Below, piece after piece: positions 7,513 to 15,884 of a stretch of DNA of 64,000 nucleotides. The stretch is from Prauserella muralis (GTDB lineage Bacteria; Actinomycetota; Actinomycetes; Mycobacteriales; Pseudonocardiaceae). The position numbers and the translations under genes are program-made. The stretch's first letter is position 1; each line of letters begins with the position of its first letter. The stretch covers positions 1,550,001-1,614,000 of the forward strand of contig NZ_MASW01000002.1 in the NCBI RefSeq assembly GCF_003202285.1, read 5' to 3'. The notes below the pieces were generated by a model that had not been told where the DNA came from, searched no databases, and saw nothing but the letters and a program-made list of their open reading frames with translations.

Positions 7513-8685
7513 GTGGTGACCAGCACACCCGTTGCCAGACCCGACGAGGTGCGCCGGTACAACCGATCGAGCCTGCTGCGCCTGCTGCACGTCGGCGGCC
7601 CGTGCACCCGGGCCACGCTGGCGACCGAGCTCGGGCTGAATCGCAGCACCATCAAGACGCTGGTGGACGGCCTCGCCGAGGCCGGGGTGGTCGTGGAACG
7701 CGTACCCCGGCCCGGCAGGGGCGCGGGCAGGCCGTCGCTGCTGGTGCTGCCGCAGCCGGAGGCCGCCGTGGTACTGGCGGTGGACGTCCAGGTGGAGCAC
7801 GTGGCCATCGCGCTGGTCGGGCTCGGCGGGCAGATCCTGGGACGCAACAGCTGGAACCTGCACGGCCGCGGCCGCGAACCGGCCGAGGTGCTCACCCACG
7901 TCATCGAGTCGACGACGTTGCTCGCCGCCGACCTGGCCGTCAAGCCGGTCGCCGGCGGCATCTCCGTGCCCGGCGTGGTGCGGCGCTCGGACGGGCACGT
8001 GCACGAGGCGCCCAACCTGCGCTGGAGCGACATCGCCCTGGGCGAGCGGCTGGCGGCCGCACTCGACATGCCGGTGGTCGCGGGCAACGACGCCGAACTG
8101 GGTGCGCTCGCCGAGCACCTGCGGGGCGCGGCCCGCGACGCCTCCGACGCGGTGTTCGTCTCCGCCGACATCGGGGTCGGCGGGGGCGTCATCGCCCAGG
8201 GCACGCCGCTGCGTGGCGCCGGAGGCTACGTCGGCGAGATCGGGCACATGGTGGTCCGGCCACGCGGCCGGTCCTGTTACTGCGGCAACGAGGGCTGCTG
8301 GGAGACCGAGGTCGGTGAGGCCGCGCTGTGCCGGGCGCTCGGGCTGCCCGACGACAGCCCTCGCGGAACGATCGTGGTCGCGCTGCGCGATCTCGGCCGT
8401 GACCCCGCGGCCGCTCGCGGCACGCTCGCCGAGTTCGCCGAGTGGCTGACGCTCGGCCTGGTCAACGTCGTGAACCTGCTCGGGCCGGAGCTGGTCGTGC
8501 TCGGTGACCTGTTCACGGCGCTGCCGGACACGGTGCTCGACCACGTCGGCGCCGAGGTCCGCCGCCGCAGCCTGGTGAGCAGGGCCATCGGCGGTGTGCG
8601 CATCGAGAAGTCGTCGCTGGGCGCCGACGTGAAGCTGCTCGGCGCCGCCGAGGCCGCGTTCGAGGGCGTGCTCGACACGGTGTAG
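7513..8685 (+). CDS. ROK-family transcriptional regulator
   Basis: A 390-residue repressor with an N-terminal winged helix-turn-helix (TRATLATELGLNRSTIKTLV, about residues 35-55) and a C-terminal ROK sugar-sensing domain. The domain carries the ROK zinc motif C-x-C-G-x-x-G-C-x-E (CYCGNEGCWE) and the nucleotide/sugar stretch VAGNDAELGALAEH. GTG 7513 or 7516 starts it, 22 bp after xylH, so it is probably in the same transcript. XylR-type ROK proteins repress pentose-transport genes until sugar is bound; the palindrome at 3955-3973 is the likely target. Confidence 0.87.
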   Translation: MVTSTPVARPDEVRRYNRSSLLRLLHVGGPCTRATLATELGLNRSTIKTLVDGLAEAGVVVERVPRPGRGAGRPSLLVLPQPEAAVVLAVDVQVEHVAIALVGLGGQILGRNSWNLHGRGREPAEVLTHVIESTTLLAADLAVKPVAGGISVPGVVRRSDGHVHEAPNLRWSDIALGERLAAALDMPVVAGNDAELGALAEHLRGAARDASDAVFVSADIGVGGGVIAQGTPLRGAGGYVGEIGHMVVRPRGRSCYCGNEGCWETEVGEAALCRALGLPDDSPRGTIVVALRDLGRDPAAARGTLAEFAEWLTLGLVNVVNLLGPELVVLGDLFTALPDTVLDHVGAEVRRRSLVSRAIGGVRIEKSSLGADVKLLGAAEAAFEGVLDTV

Positions 8686-8694
8686 GCGGGCCCG

Positions 8695-10146
8695 TCAGCC
8701 CGCCCGCTGCCGGCGCAGTCCGAGCAGCGCGTCGAGTACGAGGAAGCCGAGCAGCGAGATGCCCAGCAGTGGCAGGAACCAGCCGACGGCGGCCGCGGCG
8801 AGCACCAGCACCACCAGCAGCCACGGTGGCGTGCTGCGCCACGCGCCCCGAGGGAACGGCTTGCCGAACCCGGCCTGCGTGGGCCGCCGCTGCCACCACA
8901 TGCGGTAGCCCCAGATCACGAGCGCGACCACCGCAAGGCACACGGTGGCCAGCACCAGCTGGTTCGGCAGCCCGAACAGCAGCCCCATGTGGCCGTCGAT
9001 GCCCCAGCGCGCCAGTTTGGCGGCCAGCGGGTAGTCGTCGAAGCGCAGCACCTCCAGCACCTGGCCGGTGGCCGGGTCGATCGCGGCGGAGTCCTGCTTG
9101 GTCGGCCAGTGCCGCTGGGTCTGCGTGACGACGTAGACCTCGCCGTCGTTCGCGGGCACGGTGATCTCGACGGGGTCGTCCAGGCCCACCGTGCGTGCGG
9201 CGGCCAGCGCCCCGTCCGGGCCGATGCCGGTGCCCGATCCGGCCTGCTGACCGGTGTGCCCTGCGTGGCCCGTGTGGCCTGCGGAGCCCTGGTGCTGCGC
9301 GTGCTCGCCCGCCGAGGCCGAGATGGACGGCGTCTCCCACGACAGGGCCTCCCGCAGGGCGCTGACGTTCTCCCCGGCGTACTGCGACCACGTCAGCCCG
9401 GTCGCCGACAGGAACAGCAGCACCAGCGCCACCCAGGTGCCCGTGGCGCCGTGCCAGGACAGCGTGCGGGCCCTGCCCTTGGCCGTGCGGTCCGGGCGCA
9501 CCCGCCTGCGGCGGCGCTTGCCCCACCACAGCACCAGGCCGCCGAGTACCACCACCCACAGCCAGCTCGCGGCGAGCTCGCTGTAGATCCGGCCGACGTC
9601 GCCGAGGTGCAGGCTGCGGTGCAGCTGGTCGAGCCAGGCACGCACGGGAAGCGCCTGGCTCGAGCCGTAGGTCTCGAGCACGCCGCGCACCTCGCCGTCG
9701 TGCGGGTTGACGAACACGGTGCGGTGGTAGCTCTCGGCCAGCCCGGGCTCGTCCAAGATCACCTGCGTGGTGTCGGTGGGCGACGGCGCGGGCCGTACCG
9801 ACACGAGCGTGCCCTCCGGCAGCGCGGCCTCGGCGGCCGCCACCTGCTCGGCCAGCGGCACCGAGTCCTGCGCGGCGGGCACCCGCAGCTCGTGGTCGTA
9901 GATCGCCTGCTCGAGATGGGGCGCGAAGACGTAGAGCAGCCCGGTGAGCGCGGCGACGAGGAGGAAGGGCCCGACGAGGATGCCCGCGTAGAAGTGAAGC
10001 CGCCGCAGCAGCGGCAGCAGGCTGCGTGCGGGGGCCTGCTCGGTCGGGGTGGGGACGGTCGGGGTCTGCGCCTCGGTCGGCATTCCAGGCAGGTCGCCAC
10101 CGGAGGCCGGGTGGTTCCCGCGGCGAGCCAGTGTGTCCTTCGTCAC
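8695..10146 (-). CDS. PepSY-associated transmembrane protein with His-rich loop
   Basis: A 483-residue membrane protein of the PepSY_TM / iron-regulated family. The first helix (RRLHFYAGILVGPFLLVAAL) carries the family His. PepSY-like segments are outside, a second helix pair lies near residues 193-210 and 237-253 (SWHGATGTWVALVLLFLSAT), and the last helices include GHMGLLFGLPNQL and an SLLGFLVLDALLGL tail. Residues about 279-301 form a loop with six histidines (EHAQHQGSAGHTGHAGHTG), suggesting metal binding. Relatives are linked to siderophore or metal reduction; the function here is unknown. GTG 10146 gives the longest form and ATG 10083 is an alternative; neither has a clear ribosome site. 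Confidence 0.8.
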   Translation of the reverse strand: MTKDTLARRGNHPASGGDLPGMPTEAQTPTVPTPTEQAPARSLLPLLRRLHFYAGILVGPFLLVAALTGLLYVFAPHLEQAIYDHELRVPAAQDSVPLAEQVAAAEAALPEGTLVSVRPAPSPTDTTQVILDEPGLAESYHRTVFVNPHDGEVRGVLETYGSSQALPVRAWLDQLHRSLHLGDVGRIYSELAASWLWVVVLGGLVLWWGKRRRRRVRPDRTAKGRARTLSWHGATGTWVALVLLFLSATGLTWSQYAGENVSALREALSWETPSISASAGEHAQHQGSAGHTGHAGHTGQQAGSGTGIGPDGALAAARTVGLDDPVEITVPANDGEVYVVTQTQRHWPTKQDSAAIDPATGQVLEVLRFDDYPLAAKLARWGIDGHMGLLFGLPNQLVLATVCLAVVALVIWGYRMWWQRRPTQAGFGKPFPRGAWRSTPPWLLVVLVLAAAAVGWFLPLLGISLLGFLVLDALLGLRRQRAG

Positions 10147-10197
10147 TGTGCGGGTCCGGCCCGCCCACGACGGCGGCGCCGGGGTCCGGAATGTCGA

Positions 10198-10229
10198 ACG
10201 GGCGGGGACCCTTCCGGATCCCCGCCCGT
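10198..10229. terminator. Terminator-like hairpin after the DUF7455 gene
   Basis: Perfect 11-base arms (ACGGGCGGGGA and TCCCCGCCCGT) enclose a ten-base loop. It lies just downstream of the leftward DUF7455 gene and upstream of the PepSY gene, and probably separates the two transcripts. Confidence 0.7.
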
Positions 10230-10254
10230 CTCGCGGCTGGTGCTGACGGCTCGC

Positions 10255-10434
10255 TCAGCGCTGGATGTCGGCTTCCAGCTCCTTGAGCTTGGCCTCGTAC
10301 TCGCGTCCGTGGTGTCCGCAGAACAGCAGCTCTCCGCCGTTGCGGAGGATCGCACGCATCTGGGCGGCTGCGCCGCAACGGTCACAACGGTCCGCAGCGG
10401 TCAGTTCGGGGCGGGTGAGCGTCGGTGAAGTCAT
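10255..10434 (-). CDS. DUF7455-type small zinc-ribbon-like protein
   Basis: A 59-residue protein with the pattern DRCDRCGAAAQ, then ELLFCGHHGREYEAKL: a C-x2-C pair followed by C-G-H-H, consistent with one bound zinc. The family is small, actinobacterial and of unknown function. ATG 10434 (MTSPTLTRPEL) is chosen because GGAGGGAG precedes it in the correct position; an upstream GTG in frame lacks this. It is monocistronic, with a hairpin behind it. Confidence 0.8.
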   Translation of the reverse strand: MTSPTLTRPELTAADRCDRCGAAAQMRAILRNGGELLFCGHHGREYEAKLKELEADIQR

Positions 10435-10662
10435 TGGAGTCTCCCTCCGTCCCGGCATCGGAGGCCGATGCCATCAATTCAGCCACGATCACCGTTGTCC
10501 GGCGGTGCCCGACCGCGGTGCTCGCTGCTTCCACTGTTGCAGACGTTTCGGCGTCCGCAAGTGTTCCCGGTTCTGTGGGAGGTGTGTCACGTCGAATTAC
10601 CCCGAATGCCGCAGGTCTATCCCGGCATCCAAGAACTCGCAGGTCACCGCCCCGCATTTGCC

Positions 10663-11547
10663 ATGGTCAGGCACCATCGTGACGTGGATGTTGCGGTTCC
10701 GAAACGACGGGTGGACGCCGTCCCGGCACCCGTCTTGTTCGTTCTCAGCGGAATTTCGATGTACGTCGGCGCGGCGATCGCGGTGTGGTTGTTCGCCGCC
10801 GCTGCGCCGTCCGGAGTCGCCTGGCTGCGCTGCCTGGGCGCCGCGCTGATCCTGCTCGCGTGGCGCCGGCCGGGCCGCGCGGCGTGGCGCGGCAGGCCGC
10901 TGCTGCTGGCCGGTGCCTTCGGCGTGGTGACCGCAGGGATGAACGTGGTCTTCTACGAGGCGATCGCGCGCCTGCCGCTCGGCACCGTGGTGGCCATCGA
11001 GTTCGCGGGGCCGGTCACCGTCGCCGCGTTCGGCTCGCGTGGCCGCCGCGACATCGCCGCGCTGGTGTTGGTCGCCGCCGGTGTGGTGTGCATCGCCGAC
11101 GTGCAATTGAGGGGGAGTCCCGCCGGGGTCGCCTTCGCGGTGGCCGCCGCCGCGGCGTGGGCGGGCTACATCGTGCTCGGCAGGCGCGTGGCGCTGGGCG
11201 GCAACGGTATCGACAGCCTCGCCGTGGGTTTCGCCGTGGCGACCGTGCTGCTCAGCCCGCTCGCGCTGGGCACGGGCCAGGTGTGGGGTTCGCCGCGGCT
11301 GCTGGCGCTGGGCATCGGGGTCGGCCTGCTCGCGACCGTGGTGCCGTACGTGCTCGACCAGGTGGTGCTGCGGCGGGTCGGGCAGGCCCGGTTCGCGCTG
11401 CTGCTGGCCCTGCTGCCGGTAACCGCCACCGTGATCGGCGTCCTCGTGCTGCGGCAGGTGCCGACGGTGCCGGAGGGCCTCGGCATCCTCGCCGTCGTGG
11501 CCGGCGTGGCGTTGCGTTCCCGCGAGCAGACCCGCGAGCCACACTAG
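10663..11547 (+). CDS. EamA/DMT-family transporter (RhtA-like)
   Basis: A protein of about 294 residues with ten hydrophobic helices in two EamA repeats, typical of drug/metabolite exporters. RhtA-like features are MNVVFYEAIARLPLGTVVAIEFAGP in the first half and VLDQVVLRRVGQARFALLLALLPVTA in the second. RhtA (295 residues) exports threonine and homoserine; the substrate here is not known. The start is uncertain: ATG 10663 is used, but GTG codons up to about 10710 would also keep all helices. It ends nine bases before the GS-like gene, so the two may be co-transcribed. Confidence 0.82.
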   Translation: MVRHHRDVDVAVPKRRVDAVPAPVLFVLSGISMYVGAAIAVWLFAAAAPSGVAWLRCLGAALILLAWRRPGRAAWRGRPLLLAGAFGVVTAGMNVVFYEAIARLPLGTVVAIEFAGPVTVAAFGSRGRRDIAALVLVAAGVVCIADVQLRGSPAGVAFAVAAAAAWAGYIVLGRRVALGGNGIDSLAVGFAVATVLLSPLALGTGQVWGSPRLLALGIGVGLLATVVPYVLDQVVLRRVGQARFALLLALLPVTATVIGVLVLRQVPTVPEGLGILAVVAGVALRSREQTREPH

Positions 11548-11556
11548 GATGAGCCG

Positions 11557-12909
11557 ATGACGAAGGCGGCGTCGGCGGCGGCCAAGGACCTGGCCGCCGC
11601 GGGTGTGAGCGGCGTGCACCTGGCCTGGGCCGACAACAACGGCATCCCGCGCTCGCGGATCGTGCCGATCGGCGGTCTCGCGGACGCCGCCACGCGCGGC
11701 GTGGGCGCCACCACCCTGTTCGCGGTGTTCGACACCCACGACCGCATCACCTACGGCCATCACGGGCTCGCCACGCCCTCCGGCGACGTCCGGCTGTTCC
11801 CGGTGATCGAGCGGCTGCGCAGGCTCGCCGGGCAGCCCGCGCTGGCGTGGGCGCCGGCCCGGCAGGTCGCCGTGGACGGTGCGCCGTGGCCGTACTGTCA
11901 GCGCGCCGCACTGCAGCGCCAGGTCGCCGAGGCCGGGAGGCGCGGGCTGGAGCTGCGTGCCGGTTTCGAGCTGGAGTTCTGCGTGACCCCGCTCGGCAGC
12001 GACGACATCGCGGCCGCTCCGGGGCACGCAGGGCCCGCCTACAGCCCGCACGCGCTGGTGCCGCTGGACCCGTTCGTCACCGCGCTGCTGCACGACTTCG
12101 AGGCCAATGGGCTCCGCCTCGGCCAGCTGCACGCCGAGTACGGGCTCGCGCAGCTGGAACTGAGCCTGCCCGTGACCGACCCGGTGTCGGCGGCCGACGA
12201 CCAGTTGCTGGCCCGGCAGACCATCCATGCCGCCGCGCACGCGCACGGCCTGCGGGTGAGCTTCGCGCCGCTGGTGGCGCCCGCCGCCGCGGGCAACGGC
12301 TGGCACCTGCACACCTCGCTCTGGCGCAAGGGCCGCAACCTGCTCGCCGGGCCGGACGGGCCGCAGGGCGAGGGCGCGGCCTACCTCGCCGGACTGCTGC
12401 GCGACCTCGGGGCACTCACGGCGATCACCGCGCCCAGCGTGCCTTCCACCGCGCGGCTGCGGCCCGGCTACTTCGCCAGTGCGTACGCGTTCTGGGGGGT
12501 GGAGAACCGGGAGGCGCCGCTGCGTTACGTGCCCGGCTCACCGCTGCTCGGCGACGATCACGCCAACGTCGAGCTCAAGCCGTGTGACGCCTCGGCCAAC
12601 CCCTACCTGGCGCTGGCCGCCGTGCTCGCGGCCGGGCTCGCCGGGATCGACGACGAGGTGCCGCTGCCGCGCCCGATCGAGGAGGATCCGGGTTCCTGGA
12701 GCGAGCACGAACGGCAGACCCTGGGCGTTGGCAGGCTGCCGGAATCGCCGTCGGCGCAGGCGGCCGCGCTCGCCGCCACCCCCCGGATCGGGGCGGCGCT
12801 GGGGCAGGAGCTGCTCGGTGCGTTCACGGCCGTGCGGGCCTCGGACGCCGAGTGGGCCGGGGAAAGGCCGTTGCACGAGATCGTGCGTGCCCATCTCTGG
12901 CGGTACTGA
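11557..12909 (+). CDS. Glutamine-synthetase-like gamma-glutamyl ligase
   Basis: A 450-residue member of the GS superfamily, not a housekeeping GlnA. GS motifs are present: FELEFCV (metal-binding Glu), NGWHLHTSLW (the G-x-H-x-H ATP/metal loop), RLRPGYFASAYAFWGVENRE and ELKPCDASANPYLALAAVL. The usual E-x-R metal/substrate motif reads E-L-K, and the N-terminal beta-grasp is short. These traits are typical of FluG/NodGS and gamma-glutamylpolyamine synthetase branches. It probably ligates glutamate to an amine other than ammonia. The next gene begins three bases after its stop, so the two are surely coupled. Confidence 0.8.
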   Translation: MTKAASAAAKDLAAAGVSGVHLAWADNNGIPRSRIVPIGGLADAATRGVGATTLFAVFDTHDRITYGHHGLATPSGDVRLFPVIERLRRLAGQPALAWAPARQVAVDGAPWPYCQRAALQRQVAEAGRRGLELRAGFELEFCVTPLGSDDIAAAPGHAGPAYSPHALVPLDPFVTALLHDFEANGLRLGQLHAEYGLAQLELSLPVTDPVSAADDQLLARQTIHAAAHAHGLRVSFAPLVAPAAAGNGWHLHTSLWRKGRNLLAGPDGPQGEGAAYLAGLLRDLGALTAITAPSVPSTARLRPGYFASAYAFWGVENREAPLRYVPGSPLLGDDHANVELKPCDASANPYLALAAVLAAGLAGIDDEVPLPRPIEEDPGSWSEHERQTLGVGRLPESPSAQAAALAATPRIGAALGQELLGAFTAVRASDAEWAGERPLHEIVRAHLWRY

Positions 12910-12912
12910 CGC

Positions 12913-13713
12913 GTGACCCTGCTCGACGAGGTGCGCCTGCTGCCCGGTGCCGCCGAGGTGCTCGCCGCCGCCCGCGCCGAACTGCCGCAGAAGGACAACC
13001 TGTGCGGTGCGTTCACCGGCCTGGTGGCCCTGCGCGCTCACGGCGTCGCCGTCCCCGGCCAGGACGAGGTCGCGCTCGCCGCGGGCACCGTCCTGCCCAC
13101 GGCGGCGGTACCGAGCCTGCCGCCCGGCGAGGCCGGCCGCTCCGACTACCGGGCGCCGCTGCCCGTCACCGGCGACCCGGCGCGGGCGGGAACGTCGGCC
13201 ATCGGTGTCGCGCGCGCGGTGGAGCGGCTCGCCGGCGCGAGCCTGGCGGTGGTGCCCGCCTGCGGCGAGTGGACGGAGCAAGCGGTGCTGCGCCTGCTCG
13301 CCGGCGCGTATCGGCTCTCCCGCGTCGCGGTGATCGGCAATGTCGACACCGGTGCCTTCGCCGCCCACGACACACCCACGCGCGCCCTGCGTGACTACCT
13401 CGACACCGGGATCCCTCCACTGTGGATGTCTCGCTGGCGGGTGGGCCACTTCGTGCTCGTCGTCGGGGTGCTCAGCGGGTCCGAGGGCACGCTGGTGTCC
13501 ATTGCGGACACCTATCCGTCGCTGGGACGGCGGGGCGTGCACCTGCAGCCCGCCGGGCACGTCGCCGCGGCGCTGCGCCGCGAGGGAATGGCGCCCGGTG
13601 GGCTGCTGCTGGTGGTGCCCGCGGCCGAAGCCCCCGCGGCCCGGGACGTGGTCGAGCGGGCGGGGCTACACCCGCGGCTGTGGGACAACGGCAGCCCCGC
13701 GCCCGCCGACTAG
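12913..13713 (+). CDS. Papain/C39-like putative amidase (possibly DUF6885)
   Basis: A 266-residue soluble protein without a signal peptide. I do not know a characterised homologue; the family label DUF6885 is from memory and unverified. A cysteine-protease-like triad can be proposed: Cys31 in QKDNLCGAFTGLVALRAHG (resembling the C39 Cys-Gly-Pro helix), His179 in RVGHFVLVVGV, and Asp199 in VSIADTYPSLG. The pattern Cys-helix, then H-x-V-L-V-V-G strand, then Asp is the normal order in C39/papain-like folds. It starts with GTG three bases after the GS-like ligase, which suggests a ligase/hydrolase pair acting on the same gamma-glutamyl or peptide compound. Confidence 0.6.
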   Translation: MTLLDEVRLLPGAAEVLAAARAELPQKDNLCGAFTGLVALRAHGVAVPGQDEVALAAGTVLPTAAVPSLPPGEAGRSDYRAPLPVTGDPARAGTSAIGVARAVERLAGASLAVVPACGEWTEQAVLRLLAGAYRLSRVAVIGNVDTGAFAAHDTPTRALRDYLDTGIPPLWMSRWRVGHFVLVVGVLSGSEGTLVSIADTYPSLGRRGVHLQPAGHVAAALRREGMAPGGLLLVVPAAEAPAARDVVERAGLHPRLWDNGSPAPAD

Positions 13714-13728
13714 CTCGGCGGCGAGGTC

Positions 13729-15186
13729 CTAGCCGACCGGTTGCTGCGGCGTGCGCTTCGCCAAACGCGAGTGCCTGCGCCCGTAGAAGACGTAGATCAG
13801 CAGGCCGAGCAGGAGCCAGGCGGCGAAGCGCAGCCACGTCAGCACGTCGAGGTTCAGCATCAGGTACAGGCAGGCCAGCGCGGCCACGATCGGCAGCACC
13901 GGCGAGAACGGCACCCGGAACGGGCGGCGCAGATCCGGCCGCGTGCGCCGCAGCACCGGCACCGCGATGGCCACGATGATCATCGCGGAGAGCGCTCCGA
14001 TGCTCACCATGTCGGCCAGCTCGCTGATCGGCACGAAGGCCGCCAGCAGCGCGATGAGCACCGCGCCGCCGATCGTCACGCGATGCGGTGTGCCCCAGCG
14101 CGGGTGCACCGTGCCGAGGGGCCGGGGCAGCAGGCCGTCGCGTCCCATCGCGTAGCCGATCCGCCCAATGGTCACCAGCTCGACCATCATCACCGAGGTC
14201 AGCCCGGTCACCGCCCCGAGCGAGATCAGCGCGCTCACCCAGTGTTGCCCGACGGAGCCGAACGCCGCGGCCAGCGGTGCGCCCTCGTCGATCTCGGTGA
14301 ACGGCACCATGCCGGTGAGCACCAACGACACGCCGATGTAGAGCAGCGCGCACACGCCCAGCGCTCCGAGGATCCCCACCCGCAGGTCCTTGCTGGGCTT
14401 GCGGGTCTCCTCGCCGAGGTTGGCCAGCGCCTCGAAACCGGTGTAGGCGAAGAACACCACGGCCGCCGCCGTGAGCATCCCGGCCAGCCCGTACACCGAC
14501 TGCTCGAGGCCCAGGGCCGCCTGCACCACCGGCTGGTGCAGCGCGCTCGCGCCGCTCTCGGCGGGACGCTCGGGCGGGACGAACGGCGTCAGGTTGGCGG
14601 CGGTGACGTAGAACGCGCCGACCGCGATCACCAGCACGCACACGGCCACCTTCACCACCACCAGCGTGTTCGTGAACATCGCCGACTGGCGGATGCCGAG
14701 CACGGCCACCACGGTGAGCGCGGCGATGATGACCACCGCGCCGACGTTGACCACCGCGTCCTCGCCGAACAGGTCCTGGGGAAGGCCCATGAGGTTGGCC
14801 AGGTAGCCGGACCAGCCCCGCGACACCACGGCCGCGCCGAGCGCGAACTCCAGCAACAGGTCCCAGCCGATGATCCAGGCGAACACCTCGCCGAGCGTGG
14901 CGAACGCGTAGGTGTAGGCGCTGCCCGCGGTCGGCACGCTGGAGGCCAGTTCGGCGTAACAGAGGGCAGCCAGACCGGCCACCACCGCACCGATGACGAA
15001 CGACAGTGTCACGGCCGGGCCCGCGTGGTTCTTCGCCTCCACCCCGGCAAGCGTGAAGATCCCGGTGCCGATGATGATGCCGACACCGAATCCGACGAGA
15101 TCCCGGCCGCGCAGCCGTCGCTTCAGTTCGCCCGATTCCTGGCGTTTGAGCACTTCGTCGACATCGAGGGTCCGGAACACACTCAC
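13729..15186 (-). CDS. APC-superfamily amino acid permease (CAT type)
   Basis: A 485-residue transporter with 12 or more helices. The N-terminal GFGVGIIIGTGIFTLAG is the APC substrate/sodium loop. CYAELASSVPTAGSAYTYA, FFAYTGFEALANLGEE and ELVTIGRIGYAMGRDGLLP are cationic amino acid transporter (CAT/YfnA) hallmarks. It exchanges or imports an amino acid or polyamine across the cytoplasmic membrane; the substrate is unknown. It is convergent with the C39-like gene, only 15 bp away, without an obvious terminator. Confidence 0.88.
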   Translation of the reverse strand: MSVFRTLDVDEVLKRQESGELKRRLRGRDLVGFGVGIIIGTGIFTLAGVEAKNHAGPAVTLSFVIGAVVAGLAALCYAELASSVPTAGSAYTYAFATLGEVFAWIIGWDLLLEFALGAAVVSRGWSGYLANLMGLPQDLFGEDAVVNVGAVVIIAALTVVAVLGIRQSAMFTNTLVVVKVAVCVLVIAVGAFYVTAANLTPFVPPERPAESGASALHQPVVQAALGLEQSVYGLAGMLTAAAVVFFAYTGFEALANLGEETRKPSKDLRVGILGALGVCALLYIGVSLVLTGMVPFTEIDEGAPLAAAFGSVGQHWVSALISLGAVTGLTSVMMVELVTIGRIGYAMGRDGLLPRPLGTVHPRWGTPHRVTIGGAVLIALLAAFVPISELADMVSIGALSAMIIVAIAVPVLRRTRPDLRRPFRVPFSPVLPIVAALACLYLMLNLDVLTWLRFAAWLLLGLLIYVFYGRRHSRLAKRTPQQPVG

Positions 15187-15248
15187 CGGGCCACGGTAGG
15201 CCAGACGCGCGAGTGCCGCCGGTCAGCGTCCGCGTGGTTTGACGTGAG

Positions 15249-15884
15249 TCACGCCAGTTCGCCCGCCAGCAGCGCCGCTTGCACCCGGGACTGCAGGTTC
15301 AGTTTCCCGAGCACCCGTGACACGTGCGTCTTCACGGTCGTCTCGCCGATGAACAGCTTCCTGGCGATCTCGGCGTTGGACAGTCCCTCGCCGAGGCACG
15401 CGAGCACGTCCCGTTCCCGGTCGGTGAGCAGTTCCAGCCCGGCCGGTGGCGCGGACGGCGGCGCCCCGGCGGCGAACGCGGCGATGAGCCTGCGGGTCAC
15501 CTGTGGCGCGACGACACCCTCTCCGGCAGCCACCAGCCGCACGGCCTCCACCAGCCTTGGCGCTTCCACCGACTTCAGCAGGAACCCCGCCGCGCCCGCC
15601 CGCAGCGCGCCGTAGACGTACTCGTCGAGGTCGAACGTGGTGAGCACCAGCACGTCGCCCAGGCCCTGCGCCACCAGTTCCCGGGTGGCGGCGATGCCGT
15701 CCACGTCTGGCATGCGCACATCCATGAGCGTCACGTCCGGTCGCAACGCGCGTGCCTGCCGGACCGCCGCCGCGCCGTCGGCGGCCTCGCCGACCACCTC
15801 GATGCCCTCGGCGCCGGACAGGATCATCACGATGCCGGCACGGATCGCACCGTGATCGTCGGCGACCACCACGCGGATGCTCAT
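15249..15884 (-). CDS. NarL/FixJ-type response regulator
   Basis: A 211-residue DNA-binding response regulator. The receiver domain has the acidic pair ADD (residues 8-10), phospho-acceptor Asp55 in LMDVRMPD, Thr in LTTFD and Lys in FLLKSVE. The C-terminal LuxR-type helix-turn-helix reads LTDRERDVLACLGEGLSN and TVKTHVSRVLGKLNL. Its ATG overlaps the stop of the kinase gene (ATGA), so the pair is translationally coupled. The signal and targets are unknown. Confidence 0.92.
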   Translation of the reverse strand: MSIRVVVADDHGAIRAGIVMILSGAEGIEVVGEAADGAAAVRQARALRPDVTLMDVRMPDVDGIAATRELVAQGLGDVLVLTTFDLDEYVYGALRAGAAGFLLKSVEAPRLVEAVRLVAAGEGVVAPQVTRRLIAAFAAGAPPSAPPAGLELLTDRERDVLACLGEGLSNAEIARKLFIGETTVKTHVSRVLGKLNLQSRVQAALLAGELA

